NCBI RefSeq assembly: GCF_020085105.1
Contig: NC_058042.1
Coordinates: 25,924,001 to 25,988,000, forward strand
DNA: 64,000 bases
Source of the DNA: Siniperca chuatsi
Taxonomy: Eukaryota; Chordata; Actinopteri; Centrarchiformes; Sinipercidae
Direction of reading: 5' to 3'
Part shown: positions 45,345 through 57,165 of the stretch, one piece after another
Layout of the letters: every line of letters begins with the position of its first letter
Position numbering within the stretch: position 1 is the stretch's first letter
The notes under the pieces: model-generated
What the model was told of the DNA's origin: nothing
The model's database searches: none
The model's input: the letters and a program-made list of their open reading frames with translations, nothing else
Position numbers and translations under genes: made by a program

Positions 45345-46770
45345 AAACATTTGAAGAAGCTGGCTTTGACGATTGGAAGGACAGGCAAGTTGGATTTAGC
45401 AGTGATGGAGCAGCAGTCAGTGTAGGATGCAGGAATAGGATGGCAGCTCAGCTTCTGAGGGACATCCCATATCTTATCTTCATTGCATAGCTCATCGCCT
45501 GGAGCTGGGTGTGACTAAAGCAATTAAAGAAAATGCCAACATGGTCCAGCTTCAGAAAACACTGATAGACATATGACCAGTACCACTAGTCCCCCAAGGC
45601 TCACCGTGAGCTTCATGAGATTGTTGAGGCCCTGGAGGAGAAGGTACTGAAGCCGTCCGGTCTTGATGGTGCCCGATGGCTATCATATGTGTATTGTGCG
45701 ACAAAGTTGAGTGCTAAATTAACTAAAAAGCCTGGAGTTCTAGAAAAGACAACAACACAATGTGTCAAGCGGTCAAAAGCCTGGATACATCTTACTGGAA
45801 CCTGACGGAAATGGGTCCACAGATAACGAAAGTCTACAAGGCAGTGAAGACCAATGGAGGATACAGAGAAGTGCAGTTCCAGGTTCCACCTGCACTTCCA
45901 AGCTTGGAAGCGGAATGAGCTAGTGATTGGTAAGAGAAATGTAGTGTTCGTTAGATTATGGGATTGGCCCTGTGATTTAATGTAGTGGCAATAGTTTTTA
46001 TTATTTAGTTTTGATCCAAACAGATGCCATCATCTTGCACTTAGATGTGGCTGGGGGATCTTGAAATGGACAGTCCAGTCAGTACATTTTAGGCCTTTGA
46101 TCCTTCCTGCTGGCCCAAATGAGATTGGTCAGAGCCAGTGCAAGTGCTCAATTCAGGGAGAGTGGTCAGGAGGATCTGAGGGCACTGACTAAACACTTCA
46201 GTGTCCTCCTGAGTAGGGAGGCCGTAAACACACAGGATGTCAGATCCAACTTTCACGACTGAAAGTTGTCCCTCATTAGAACAGCTGTTCCAATGAGGGA
46301 CATGTTCTTGAATATTCTGAAGTCAGGTGTACTACTGTAGAAATTTGCTGTGGGAATTCATTCTCAATAGCTTTTCCATACTAACATTATTTTTTTATCT
46401 TTATATATTCTTATCTTTTCAAAGAGATGTGAAAGGTTCAGTAGTTTGGTGACACTCCTGGAAGTGTACTTGGTCCTGCCAGTCAGCACAGCTGTGTGTG
46501 AGAGCGGGTTCTCAACAATGAAACAAATCAAGTCCTACTGGAGGGCCAGCCTTAGCTCAGTCTAGCTTCAGAGGCTGCTTTTTCTGTCTGTGGGGGGCCC
46601 ACGGTTGCAAGACGCCGTCGCCCAGGATTTAACCCCAGAGAAAGTAGATGAATAGCGTTCCAGATGCATCCCAGCAGCAGCAGTTAGATGCGTTCAATGA
46701 CAGCTGCAGATGCCCTGAAGATTTCAGTTGGTTTGACCCAGAGGAAGTTTGCACATTTATGTTGACTACT
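45345..46770 (+). pseudogene. hAT transposase pseudogene, ZNF862/KIAA1586-like
   Basis: At 45390-45700 the plus strand gives VGFSSDGAAVSVGCRNRMAA, then (after a stop) an RLELGV/TKAIKENANMVQLQ segment, and ELHEIVEALEEKVLKPSGLD followed by GARWLSYVY. At about 46446-46630 it gives VTLLEVYLVLPVSTAVCERG, then FSTMKQIKSYWRASLSS, and LLFLSVGGPRLQDAV. This is the C-terminal hAT dimerisation domain pattern (LPVSTA.CERGFS..K.IKS..R..L). Several stops and frameshifts interrupt it. The N-terminal zinc finger is absent. I could not find matching termini. Confidence 0.75.
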
Positions 46771-49700
46771 CGTTTTTAGCCCTCTAGTAGTGATGTGTTG
46801 TTTTAATTTGTTTAAAGATAAGTTAGCTCTAAAGATTATGCAGCTCTTTAGAACTACAAAATTGCTCAAATAAAAACTACAATAGCCATATGGCATTTCG
46901 AATACCAGTCCATTATGAGAAAAATAAAATAGCGAAAGCTAAGGGCTTATCTGAACATTAATTGGTATCACTCTTCATTGCCTATGGTTGTATACAATTT
47001 AAATGAATATGAAAATTATTTGTTGAGGTGAAAACATTACATATAGCCACTTTAATAAAATTCATAAATTGAATAATTTATATGTTGACACTGTTTGGAT
47101 GCTTTCAGCTGTTGTTTGTCTGAATTCTGCATTCGCAAACAAAATGAAAAAAGTTAATTATTGTCATTTTTACCCAGACAAGTGACTTTTGTGCCTGGAC
47201 AAGTGAAAGGTAAATTTATTTGTTGATGTTGAGCCATTATTATAATCAACTCCCATGAAAAGACCAAAACCAACTATTAATTTATCTTACTTTACCCAAA
47301 GTCGCAGAGTTGTAAGAACAAACAAAATAAACTTTTCTCTTTTCTCTCGCTCTCTGTCTCTGAATGCTTTATTGATGAGATACCTTGGTTGAGTGTTGAA
47401 ATGTGCTTTTAATGTTGTTATACTGCTTTAGGCTACATAGTGAACCCTGCACATTAGCAGAGTAAGAGCAGCAGCTTCAGTCCTCCATCACAGTACCTAC
47501 AGCACACAGCACAATACTACTGTGTAGGTCACCCACATTTTGTCAGTGCTCAGAGGCCAATACACAATCATGTCGTAACGCACATGACATGGAAGAAAAA
47601 AGACTTGAAGCATGAAAATAGTCTTCAGGTTGTGGTTATTCACGTAAAGCATGAGTAAACTGAAGCCTGTGTAGACAATTTTGCCTGGATTTATACCACA
47701 GTCAGGCTATCAACTGACATTGTTTGTCACTGTGTGCTGTAAACACAGGAACAATAAGCACCATGGACAGGGTCTGCTGAAGCTTTCAATAAATTTGGAA
47801 TTTCTCAAATTTGCACGTGAAAGGAATCAAGTCGCCTGTAGGGCTGTGTGTGATTTGTGATAAGATGTTGTAGAAGGTCTGGTTAGTTGCATCTTAAAAA
47901 TATTACATCCTTATGTGTGTGTCACACTTTATTACTTATTTATAGAGGATCTCATCTCACTTGGCTTACTTGCTATTTTCTCTCATCCCAAGTTGCTGCT
48001 ATAATGAACACTCAGTTCATCAATTAGTTTCACTGGGTTAATTTAACTGGCCCCTCTAAAAGAATAACTAGGCCCTGTCTGGACCCTGTCGTTTAAATGG
48101 GCCAGAACAGCCACTGATTATCACTGGTGTACAAAGACCGACCAAATGTAAACCATATTACACTAACAAATTATTTTTTGGCACTTACACATGCATGCAC
48201 ACACATACACATTCACATGCTTAAATGAATGCACACGTGTACACTCAAGGTGCATAAACATTAAACGTAAAAGCACACATAAATAAACAGTCTCTACACA
48301 CACAGGAAGTAATGCTCTGTGAGCCCTTGATTAGACCCCATATACCATAGTTAATATAAAGGATTTTATTTTCAAATCAATATCAACATTTTAAAAAGTC
48401 ACATTTTATTTTCAGATATGCTTCCTCTCTGCATTTTGTTTTCCACTCCAGTTGGATCTGGTTCTGATTTGATTCATTTTCATTTATATGTCAAGGCAAG
48501 ACAAATAACTACAGAATTGTTCCTGTTGATACTGATGTTTTAGAGATAAGCCTGGATGTGAACTCAAATTTGGGGTCAGCATAACTCAATCTCACTGATC
48601 TGTTCTCGTTTTTCTTTATTTTTTTAATGATTGAATAAACACAAATGTCCTCAGTGTCAATAGTAGAGATTTTATTCAGACTGAGACATACATCATGCTT
48701 ACAATAAAACTCTAGAGGTCTTATCTTAACTTTGAAGATTTGGAAGACATACTGTAAATTGCCAATTAAACTTGTGAGGGTCACAAGATTTTACTGTCCA
48801 TTACCAGTGAACTTATCACATGAAAGTCTGTGTAGTAATGACATGATAGATTATAGTAGAAGCACCATGAGAGGACACATAAAGAAAAAGCACGAACAAA
48901 ACGTAAACATATTAAAATCATCAAGGTTAGATCATATTTAAATAAATTATATCACCCCTGGAAATATCATGAAATACAGTGTTACAGTACATAAACATAG
49001 AAACATATCTAGAGTGTGATAATTAATGGACAGAATTGTTTACTATCCCTCAGTTTAAGTGATTTACCAGTTTTAGCTCTAAGCACAATTTTTTAATGGA
49101 GAATTTGTAGAGCAAAACAGTCTATTTTTAGACATGAACCTCATTGCAAACCCTCCCAGAAGGATTTATATCAGATTTTTGTGGTCTGCAATGGAAGTAT
49201 GTGCGTGTTTGTGTGTACGCAGTATGTGTGTGTGTGCGCCTGTGTTCTTTTAAAAGTATGCATAAGCACACATGCATATAATAATGTGTGTTCTTCCCCA
49301 CACATATAGGCTAGACTATGGGCCTTTCACACATAAATTTGGTAGCTTTACAGTAAGAGTACTACAGATGCTGATAAACTTAAAAGCTGCTAAATCAAAA
49401 CAATATTGTGAAAGTGATATAAAAATGTAAAATTCCAAAGCTAATTTTTAAATAAATGCTATTCCACAGTGTGATTTTAATATTAAGTGATGCCGTTCTG
49501 TTTATTCATGTGTGACTAGCAAAACAATTAACTGTAGGAGGACCCAAATCATAAATAGCCTAAAAGATAACATTTTAAATATTTTTAACTTGAGATGAGA
49601 TTTATCACACAGTTGAAGGGGCACGGATTATGGCTTTAACAACTCCTACAGCAAATTCCTCTCTACAATAATATTGTTTTCCCGTAAGGTTCACATGTTT

Positions 49701-49990
49701 TGTGTTTTCTAGACATTAACTCATTTAAGCTTCAGTGTTCAGGCAGAATTCATGACCTGAGATCAGGCGTTCTGAGAAGCTGTAGTCACATGTAACCATA
49801 TCTCATGTGGGAATCAGAATTTGACATTTATCAGATTCATGTCTGTTTTCGCTTGGGAGACAGGAAACAGGCACTACTTTTTATGGAAACCTTTGTTACT
49901 ATGGATAATTAAGGATGGACTGAAACCACAAATGTGAAGGAAATGGTCACATAGTCTTCACAGTTCTCTGTTTCTTGTGAAGACTATTTG
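46771..49990. other. Intergenic region, no recognised genes
   Basis: About 3.2 kb of AT-rich sequence with short GT/CA-rich stretches near 48185-48215 and 49200-49245. A motif ACCCAGACAAGTGACTTTTG at about 47173 resembles the end region of some hAT elements, but I cannot delimit one. Confidence 0.55.
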
Positions 49991-51624
49991 GACTTAGTCC
50001 AGGTTCTTTGTGGTATTCATAGTTGTAGGGGTGGCCCAAGAAATAAACAGGAAATACATCATCCCGTGTGCCCATGGGAGGAGAGGAGTGTCCTGCCTAT
50101 GAGGAATGCTGGCCATCATACCATGCCCACAGCTGCTCTGTGGTTGCTGAATGTCCAAGTTAGCCATGTGGTGACAGACTGCCAAGTCTGCAAAGACCCC
50201 ATTTGAAAAAAGAGTGAAATGTGATTTCTTGATAAGGCCCTCACCTTTAACTATAGGAGATATTAGAAGTGCTGCAACGAACAAAACAGCAGAAGAATCA
50301 AATGAATGGAAAACACCTAATGGAGCATTCCATCCATCAAAACAGTCGCATGCTAAAGTACAAGCAAATATTTTTGTTAAACCTCAAGCATTGAAAGATT
50401 GTTGTTGGACATCATGGTGGAAAAACTCACCAAGTTTTCTTCACACTTCCAAGAAAAAAATAGGCAATATTTTCTGTACTAAATAGAGGCACTGATGTCT
50501 GACATTCTCTGTTAAACTCATCCAGCTTTGGATTTAAACCCCACAGTAACCCTTACTCTAACTCTAATACATCAGTCATCAACAGATCAGCATAGTACAT
50601 ACAGTACATACACACATAGATGTAATTCATGAAGTGTTCCTGCCAACCACAAAAGGATTTTACTGCTCATTCACATGGATTGTTCCCTGGCAATTGGATT
50701 AAGAGTATAGAACAAGTCTTCAGTCTAAAGAGGCGCATTAGAAAATGGCTCTCCTTTGCCCCAATCACATTAGTGCTGCACAAAGCTGCCAATTAACAAG
50801 CAGTCTATGGTGGTCTAGCTTGACTTTTATTGGCTTAACAAATTTGATGAGAGTTTGTGGTTTTGACCTTTTTCCTGCATTAAGGTAGAACTGGAGGCAT
50901 TGAGAAGAAGGGCAGAGATGAAATGAGATGGAAAAGGCAGACAATTCAAGTCCTACTTCAAAACAACAGTCAAAGGCAGAAAGAGTAAGAGTGATTATCT
51001 GCTACGGAAGTGTTCATTATCAAATTAGGTAGTTCTAAAGGAGAAAACGTTAAATTCCTACCCAGTGAATTCCAGTTTGCAAATATCTTGTCCTGATAAA
51101 CTGTCCTGGTTACTTTATATCCATTGCTAAAAATGCTGCAGCAGAGCCAATGTGAACATTGTTAGACTGTGGAGCCCAGTATTTCATGTAACAAGAGGTC
51201 TTAACTTAACAATCACACCAATAACTGCTGGTGTAATTGTGTTCCAGAAGTAAGCCGTTCCAACAACTGGTACATTCAAGATTCTTCATTATATTGCTAG
51301 TTTTGCTAAACAGCTTGGACTGAGACCAGAAACAGCTGAACTTTGGATTCATTAATGTTTTTAAAGAGCAACCACGCACACCCTGAATTTTTCGTTTTTG
51401 ATGACTTCCATTGGTTTAACCTCTCACCTAGCTGCAGTGATGTAGAAGTGTACTCCAATGTGTGTCAGTAGCCGGTGACTTTACTGTTGGGTGTGGTCAG
51501 AGGTGAAACAGACTTGAAACTTTCAACCAGAGAGACCAGTGCTTTTCCGCCTGGTGTTAAGTTACTCCTTAAACATATTTTAGTCTGTTACTGTCCCATT
51601 GACTGTTTTTCTAAAACTAACGAC
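49991..51624. other. Intergenic region, nothing recognised
   Basis: Short open frames at 49988-50486 have no recognisable domains. No repeat assigned. Confidence 0.55.
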
Positions 51625-53109
51625 CAGTGGCGGCGTCGCCCCCCTTGAGTCCTTGAGCCACAAAAATAACACTACTACTACTAATAATAATAATAATAAA
51701 TTTAACAAATTGTCAATATTTATGTGTTTGAAATATGGAGTGCACCAAGTAATATGTGTAAAATATGACAGACAATCATCTGCGCAACATATGCATTTTC
51801 TACACGTCCCCTCTGCCTGTCTGCATGTCTCAATAGCTCTGGGGCGATGGCGAGATCGGCCACCAGAGGCGGATCTGAGTAGCAGTTTAGCCAAAGATAA
51901 GAACGTATGACATAAAACTTAATCAATCAGCTTCCTCAAATCTAATCCGAAAGGGGCGATTATTTTTATTATTTTATTTTTAACGTTAGCCACATTAGGC
52001 AGAGGGAACATCGCTACGCAGCTGGGCAATGGCCACAGGATTGTGGTGAGAAAACACAGTGAGGAGGTGGATAAAAACAGGAACATTTTATCCAGAATAA
52101 TCGATTGTGTGAAGTTTTGTAGGGCTTTTGAGTCGGCCTTGCATGGGAATGACGAGACTGACTCTTCGGACACTCCTGGCATTGGTGGATTTTGTTGCCT
52201 CCCTAGACAGTGTGCTGGAGGACCACCTTAGACAGCTAACTTACCATTTATAAAGGCGCCAAATATGGTACAAAACGAGCTGTTGGACTGTATGCTGTCA
52301 GTGCTAAAGGATTCCATTCTGGAAGACATAAAGAGTGCTGATTTTATCGGCATTCAAGCAGACAAGATGACAGTTCCACCCACTGCCAGTTGGTGCTTGT
52401 GCTAAGCTACATCAACACCAACAGCAACATCCAACAGCAGTTTTTTGAATTCATTACCAACCGCCAACACCATCACTACAGCACTTCAAATGGACAATGA
52501 ATAACCAGGTATCAAGCAAATGTAGTCAAACTTTGTGTACATTTGTTCATGTTCAGCCCCAGTGTGTGTTTCTGTGCAATGTGCATAGCTGACATTTTAA
52601 AACAAATATTTATATAGATTGTTTACGTTATTATTTCCTTCTGTTAACTGTTTTTATTGGTTATCAGGAACCCCATAATTTATTTTTGAGTTTAATTCAA
52701 TTTTATTCACTTGTGAGAGAGTTTTGAAGCAGAAGTTTGCTGGAGTTTACTATCTCTGTTTCTCAGAGCACTTTTACTTATCCTGATCTTTACCTCCCTA
52801 TTGGTTTCCCCTACAAAACAAGGTCCAAAGGGGCATCTCAATAAATAAACATTTTCTATTACATGTTTTACATTATACTGAATTCGCCTGTGTGGGTGAC
52901 CAAAGTAAGATGTCCTGATGTGTTTGTTAAGGCCTTACTTACTGCTTTGTTTTATGTTGGAATAAAATAATTGTTAAATATTTAACTGCAAAATAGGAAT
53001 TCCTTTTTGATATCTTCACTTTTCTGTGTTAAATCATACTGGGATGTTTGCTGAAATTGATTGGATGTGGCACAGCCCTACCTAGAAAATTTTCCACCAG
53101 CTGCCACTG
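51625..53109 (+). mobile_element. hAT element with complete ends, internally deleted (1485 bp)
   Basis: Left terminus CAGTGGCGGC and right terminus (reverse complement CAGTGGCAGC) match 9 of 10. The flanking 8-mers CTAACGAC (51617-51624) and CTAACAAC (53110-53117) match 7 of 8, the length of a hAT target duplication. Inside lies a broken ORF of the DUF4371/ZMYM1-like hAT transposase type on the plus strand. The catalytic core and the dimerisation domain are missing. Confidence 0.88.
52020..52500 (+). pseudogene. DUF4371/ZMYM1-like hAT transposase fragment
   Basis: Reads VDKNRNILSRIIDCVKFCRA, then FESALHGNDETDSSD and NPGI-like PGIG. After a gap and frame change comes MVQNELLDCMLSVLKDSILE, then DIKSADFIGIQAD, another break, then CQLVLVLSYINTNSNIQQQF and FEFIT. 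The order and spacing match the DUF4371 region of ZMYM1-like hAT proteins of fish. The frame is interrupted at least twice. Confidence 0.8.
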
Positions 53110-53572
53110 CTAACAACACTCTTGTAGTTGTTAGTATATTCCCCCCTAATTGCTCTAGGGGGTGTACTATGAAACAAGATTGAAAAAAGATATGAAAAAA
53201 GATTAATATCGAGCCTAAAGCCAGAGTTTTCATTGTCATGAAGGTGGCTCTCTTTTAACCTGGTAACTTCTGCTGCACACCTAATCTGCTTCAGAGGAGG
53301 TTATTTACAGATTTAAATCGGCTGGAAAAAGCGCCTCCCTTTCATTAATTCTTTTCCTGGTGATTTTCTCTATGAGTGATATAGATTCTCAGCTGAGGGA
53401 ATACGTTATATATGCAAACTTGCTGAGCTGTAGATTAAAGCCACCGAACAAAGCGTGGCGTTCATGGGAACCTACATGCAGTTGGTGATGCAGAAAATAA
53501 TTTCTTTCCCGTTTGCATCAGATAATATTAGCACTTTAAATTTTACACAGCATATCATCCATACACTAAAAG
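53110..53572. other. Spacer between hAT element and SINE
   Basis: Nothing recognised. Begins with the right target duplication of the hAT element. Confidence 0.7.
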
Positions 53573-53583
53573 AATAATGAAGG
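53573..53583. repeat. Left target-site duplication of the SINE
   Basis: AATAATGAAGG, repeated exactly at 53742-53752 after the A-tail. Confidence 0.9.
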
Positions 53584-53741
53584 GGCGCCCTGATAGCTTA
53601 CCTAGGCCTAGAGTCCTTGTTACAATGACCCGGGTTCAAATCTAGCCCGCGGCCCTTTGCTGCTTGTCATCCCCTCTTTCTCTTCCCCTTTCCTGTCTAA
53701 CTTCAGCTGTACTAGAAATAAAGGCAACAAAAAAAAAAAAA
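53584..53741 (+). mobile_element. tRNA-derived SINE, plus orientation, with target duplication
   Basis: Head GGCGCCCTGATAGCTTACCT (A-box region), B-box-like GGGTTCAAATC, body GCCCTTTGCTGCTTGTCATC, then AAATAAAGGCAAC and an A-tail of about 15 bases. The flanking 11-bp repeats AATAATGAAGG prove retroposition. The same family occurs at 27941-28113 on the other strand. Confidence 0.9.
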
Positions 53742-53752
53742 AATAATGAAGG

Positions 53753-54319
53753 CACAGCAACTACAGACCACTTTGGATGATGTTGTTTTGCTTGGTCCTG
53801 ACACTGCTGGTACCGCAGCTAATAGAAAACCGATTAGAAAATTGATAAGTCTATTGGTATTTATCACGGATAATATTAAATCTGATCAGGGTTTTAGGTT
53901 TCATCGAGCCAGCTAACGCAAAGAGAGTCTGGCTATGTCAAACTTGCTTCGTGGTACACCCCTCTGGGCTTGCCTTTTCTGATAACTGAAAAAACAAACC
54001 AAAAAAACCCCCTGACATTTTTGTGGACCCTCTCCAGCTGTTGGCCTTTAGATTTGTTTCTATAGTACTTATTAATCCACAATTCATTAACATCTGTTAC
54101 AGTCTCTTACTGACAGCCCAGCTTTTTAGCTGTTATGGTAGGGCTGTTGGACTCAGGTCTTTTCTCTCTCTCTTTTTTTTCCCTTTCTGAACTAGGCCAA
54201 GGCCATTGGTCTCACCAATTATAGTTATAAGTCTCCTTAGATCTTGGCCAAGACCAGTGGGGTTTTTTTAATGTCAAAATTAATTAATTAATTATTAGCT
54301 TGACTAGAGTCACATTATA
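53753..54319. other. Intergenic spacer
   Basis: AT-rich with T-runs near 54170-54180. No gene or repeat family assigned. Confidence 0.6.
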
Positions 54320-54830
54320 AATATCTGCAATTCCATTCATCCATTCACCTATCGCTTATCAGGTTATAAGTCATGGCAGCAGGCTAAGCAAAGTAGCTCA
54401 GACTTCTCCCTAGCCTTATACTCCACGTCCTCTTAGTGGATCCCAGGATGTTCACAGGCCAGATGAGAAATTTAGTTCATCCTCCTTATTAGAGGACTAA
54501 AAAAATGGCAACCATCACCTCGTCTGCAGGCACTGTCCCCAATCTCTGCATTAAAGAGGAAGAGGTGTGTCGTCCAACACAGCCCCAAAATATCCAGAGC
54601 CTTCAGCATCTCACAATGAACCTCATCCATCCCTGGTGCCACCATGGAGCTTTTTAATAGCTTTAGTGACCTTTGCAAGGTAAATGGGTAAGGCTTCCCC
54701 AAGTCCCCCAATCAAGCTTGATCCACAGAGGGAATGTTGATGTTCAGGAGTTCCTCAAAGGTGTCTTTGTTCTGCGCTCAATGAAGGTCAGTAGGCACTT
54801 CTCCCCCCTTCTGAAAACAGCCCAGACTAT
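54320..54830 (-). mobile_element. LINE deletion derivative: start of RT domain joined to 3' end
   Basis: The minus strand reads SSMVAPGMDEVHCEMLKALD, then ILGLCWTTHLF. This matches the conserved RT start (GKAPGVDEIRPEMLKALDVVGLSWLTRLF) of a fish LINE. It is followed within about 100 bases by a segment typical of the 3' end (TCTGAGCTACTTTGCTTAGCC..., GATAAGCGATAGGTGAATGG). The intervening RT domain is deleted. Upstream of the RT start, LRNSLNINIPSVDQA-like sequence continues. The clade is uncertain (RTE- or Rex-like). Confidence 0.7.
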
Positions 54831-55813
54831 ACCTGCTTGTCCTTTGCCTGTCCAGAGAACTAATTAGCCTTCCCCAGTAACTTCATCTGTCTTATGACCT
54901 TTGCCGGACTCAGGTCACTAATGGAAGGTTGAATGACAATCTATCGATTTATGGCAGGTCTGCTTGTCAAACTAATCCAATGTCCTGTTTTGATACACGT
55001 CACACCATGGTGCAAGACTCACAAATGACTGTGAAGTTGCAGTTGAAAGTGAAGCTAAGCCACTTTATTAGTTTATGACCCTCACTGACTTGGTAAACTG
55101 AAACTCAACCCCTCAATGGACCATGCTCTGTACCTCATCAAGTGAAAACCAGGACTTGTAAATTTAAGACTCAAATGTATTAATCAATGAGTTACAATAA
55201 GTAACAGTATAAGAAGAGTGTGGAACTTTTTGAGAGCAATAGACCCTGTTAACAAGTACTGTTCTTTATGTAAAGAAATTGTGATACTGTATTAATAACG
55301 TATGGCTCACTATTTTGTGTAATGGCACAAAACTATTTTTCAGAGGTATTCATCACAATTTTGGACAGCATGTGGGATCATTTGGGAAACAGTTTCATTA
55401 TTGTAATTCCTTGCTTTCAACTCTGATGACATATTTCAAAGAATATTTTAAACTGAGTTCAGGTTGACTTGACCTTAATATTAATCAATTTAACATGCCT
55501 AAGGTTTCTTAATGTTATATATCTGCCTATTTTGATGTGTTGAATAGCAAATGAAACAGGAAACATAAATATTCATCTACACTACACTTAATTTATCATG
55601 GCTGGTAATATGAGAAAATGTAAGTGAAATGCTTAATCCCACAGCCCTCAGAGTGCATGTGTGTCTGTTGACCCCCCCTCCTCCTCTCACCCCACTGAAA
55701 GGAGAGACAAGCAGACAGACAAAAGACATTCATGAGATTCAAAGATTGCTGAAATATATAGACATCTAACTTGTGCAATTTTATTTTACTACTTCATTTA
55801 CTGTTACAGATAT
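54831..55813. other. Intergenic spacer
   Basis: AT-rich. No gene or repeat recognised. Confidence 0.6.
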
Positions 55814-57165
55814 AGACCTCAGCTTGTTAGGTCAGGCCACAACTGCTCCACCACTATCACACTCAACACTGGCGTACCACAGGGCTGTGTGCTGAGCCCC
55901 TTCCTCTACTCCCTCTTCACACTCAACTGCAGGCCTGTGCATGGATCTAACGCCATCATCAAGTTTGTAGACAATACTACAGTGATTGGTCTCATCAACA
56001 ACAACGATGAGACTGCCTACAGGGAGGAGGTCCAGCACCTGGCCACATGGTGCTCAGACAATAACTTGCTCCTTAACACCTCCAAGACAAAGGAGCTCAT
56101 CGTGGACTTCACGAAGGAGAGAGGAGGCACACATGACCCCATCCACATTAACGGGATGGCTGTTGAGCATGTCTCCAGCTTCAAGTTCCTGGCGACCCAT
56201 ATTTCGGAGAAACTGTCCTGGACCACCAACACCTCCTGCCTGGTCAAGAAGGCTCACCAGCGCCTCTTCTTCCTGAGGACACTGAAGAAGAACCAACTGT
56301 CTTCAGCTGTCCTGGTGAACTTATATCGCTGCACAGTAGAGAGCATCCTAACCAACTGTGTCACAGTCTGGTATGGGAACTGTTCTGCTGCAGAGCGCAA
56401 GGCACTGGAGCGGGTGGTGAAAACTGCCCAGCGCATCACAGGGACTACACTTCCAGCCATTGAGGACATCCAGAGGAAACGCTGTCTGCGTCGAGCCCGC
56501 AGCATTCTTAAGGACTCCTCTCACCCTGCCCAGAGACAGTTTTCTCCCCTGCCTTCCGGCAGGCGCCTCAGGTGCCTCCAGACAAAGACCAGCAGACTGA
56601 GAAACAGCTTTTTTCCCAGAGCTGTCTTCCTACTGAACTCTGCCCCCCGCTGATTCCACCGTCCCCTCATATACCTTAACTTTAAATGCTGCCATATTGT
56701 TTTTGCTGCTGCTATATTGTTTTTGCTGCTGCTATATTGTTTTTGCTACATGCACCACATGTTCATTTGCACTACCGGATTATTTATTTATACATATACT
56801 GCATCATTTGCACTCCAGTAATATGTATTGAATACTGCAATAACCCATCTACTGCACTGTTAACTATTTCTGTCCATAATTTGCACTACTTAATATTTAT
56901 TGCACTACTGTTCTGCCCAGTCCAATTCATTATTATACATATCCATCAGTATACTTCTGTTTATAGTAATGCCATCTGTATATAATGTCCATAGTATCAC
57001 TTGTAAAATATTTTCTTAATATTGCTCTATCCTGCATTTATGCACATGCTTCATATCCTGCACTTGCTTATTGCACTTCTGCTTAGACCTAAACTGCATT
57101 TCGTTGCCTTGTACTTGTACATGTGTAATGACAATAAAGTTGAATTGAATCTAATCTAATCTATG
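55814..57165 (+). mobile_element. 5'-truncated L2-like LINE: RT C-terminal half plus 3' UTR
   Basis: The open frame runs from about 55814 to the stop at 56651-56653 with no internal stop, about 279 codons. It begins RPQLVRSGHNCSTTITLNTG, continues with VPQGCVLSPFLYSLFT (RT motif), then FVDNTTVIGLI where FADDTTV is expected, then LNTSKTKELIVDF, VKKAHQRLFFLRTLKKNQLS, LVNLYRCTVESILTNCVTVW, YGN and SGRRLRCLQTKTSRLRNSFF. The 3' UTR has TTTTTGCTGCTGCTATATTG repeats and ends AATAAAGTTGAATTGAATC plus (TAATC)n at 57165. The second catalytic Asp of the RT active site is Asn, so it is inactive, although the frame is young enough to be open. Confidence 0.88.

Noticed and set aside
49988..50486. Three moderate open frames as a possible gene
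   Set aside because: They are on both strands, have no recognisable domain and no consistent splice signals.
53631..53641. tRNA gene (B-box)
   Set aside because: The promoter boxes belong to a SINE with A-tail and target duplication; the body cannot be a tRNA.
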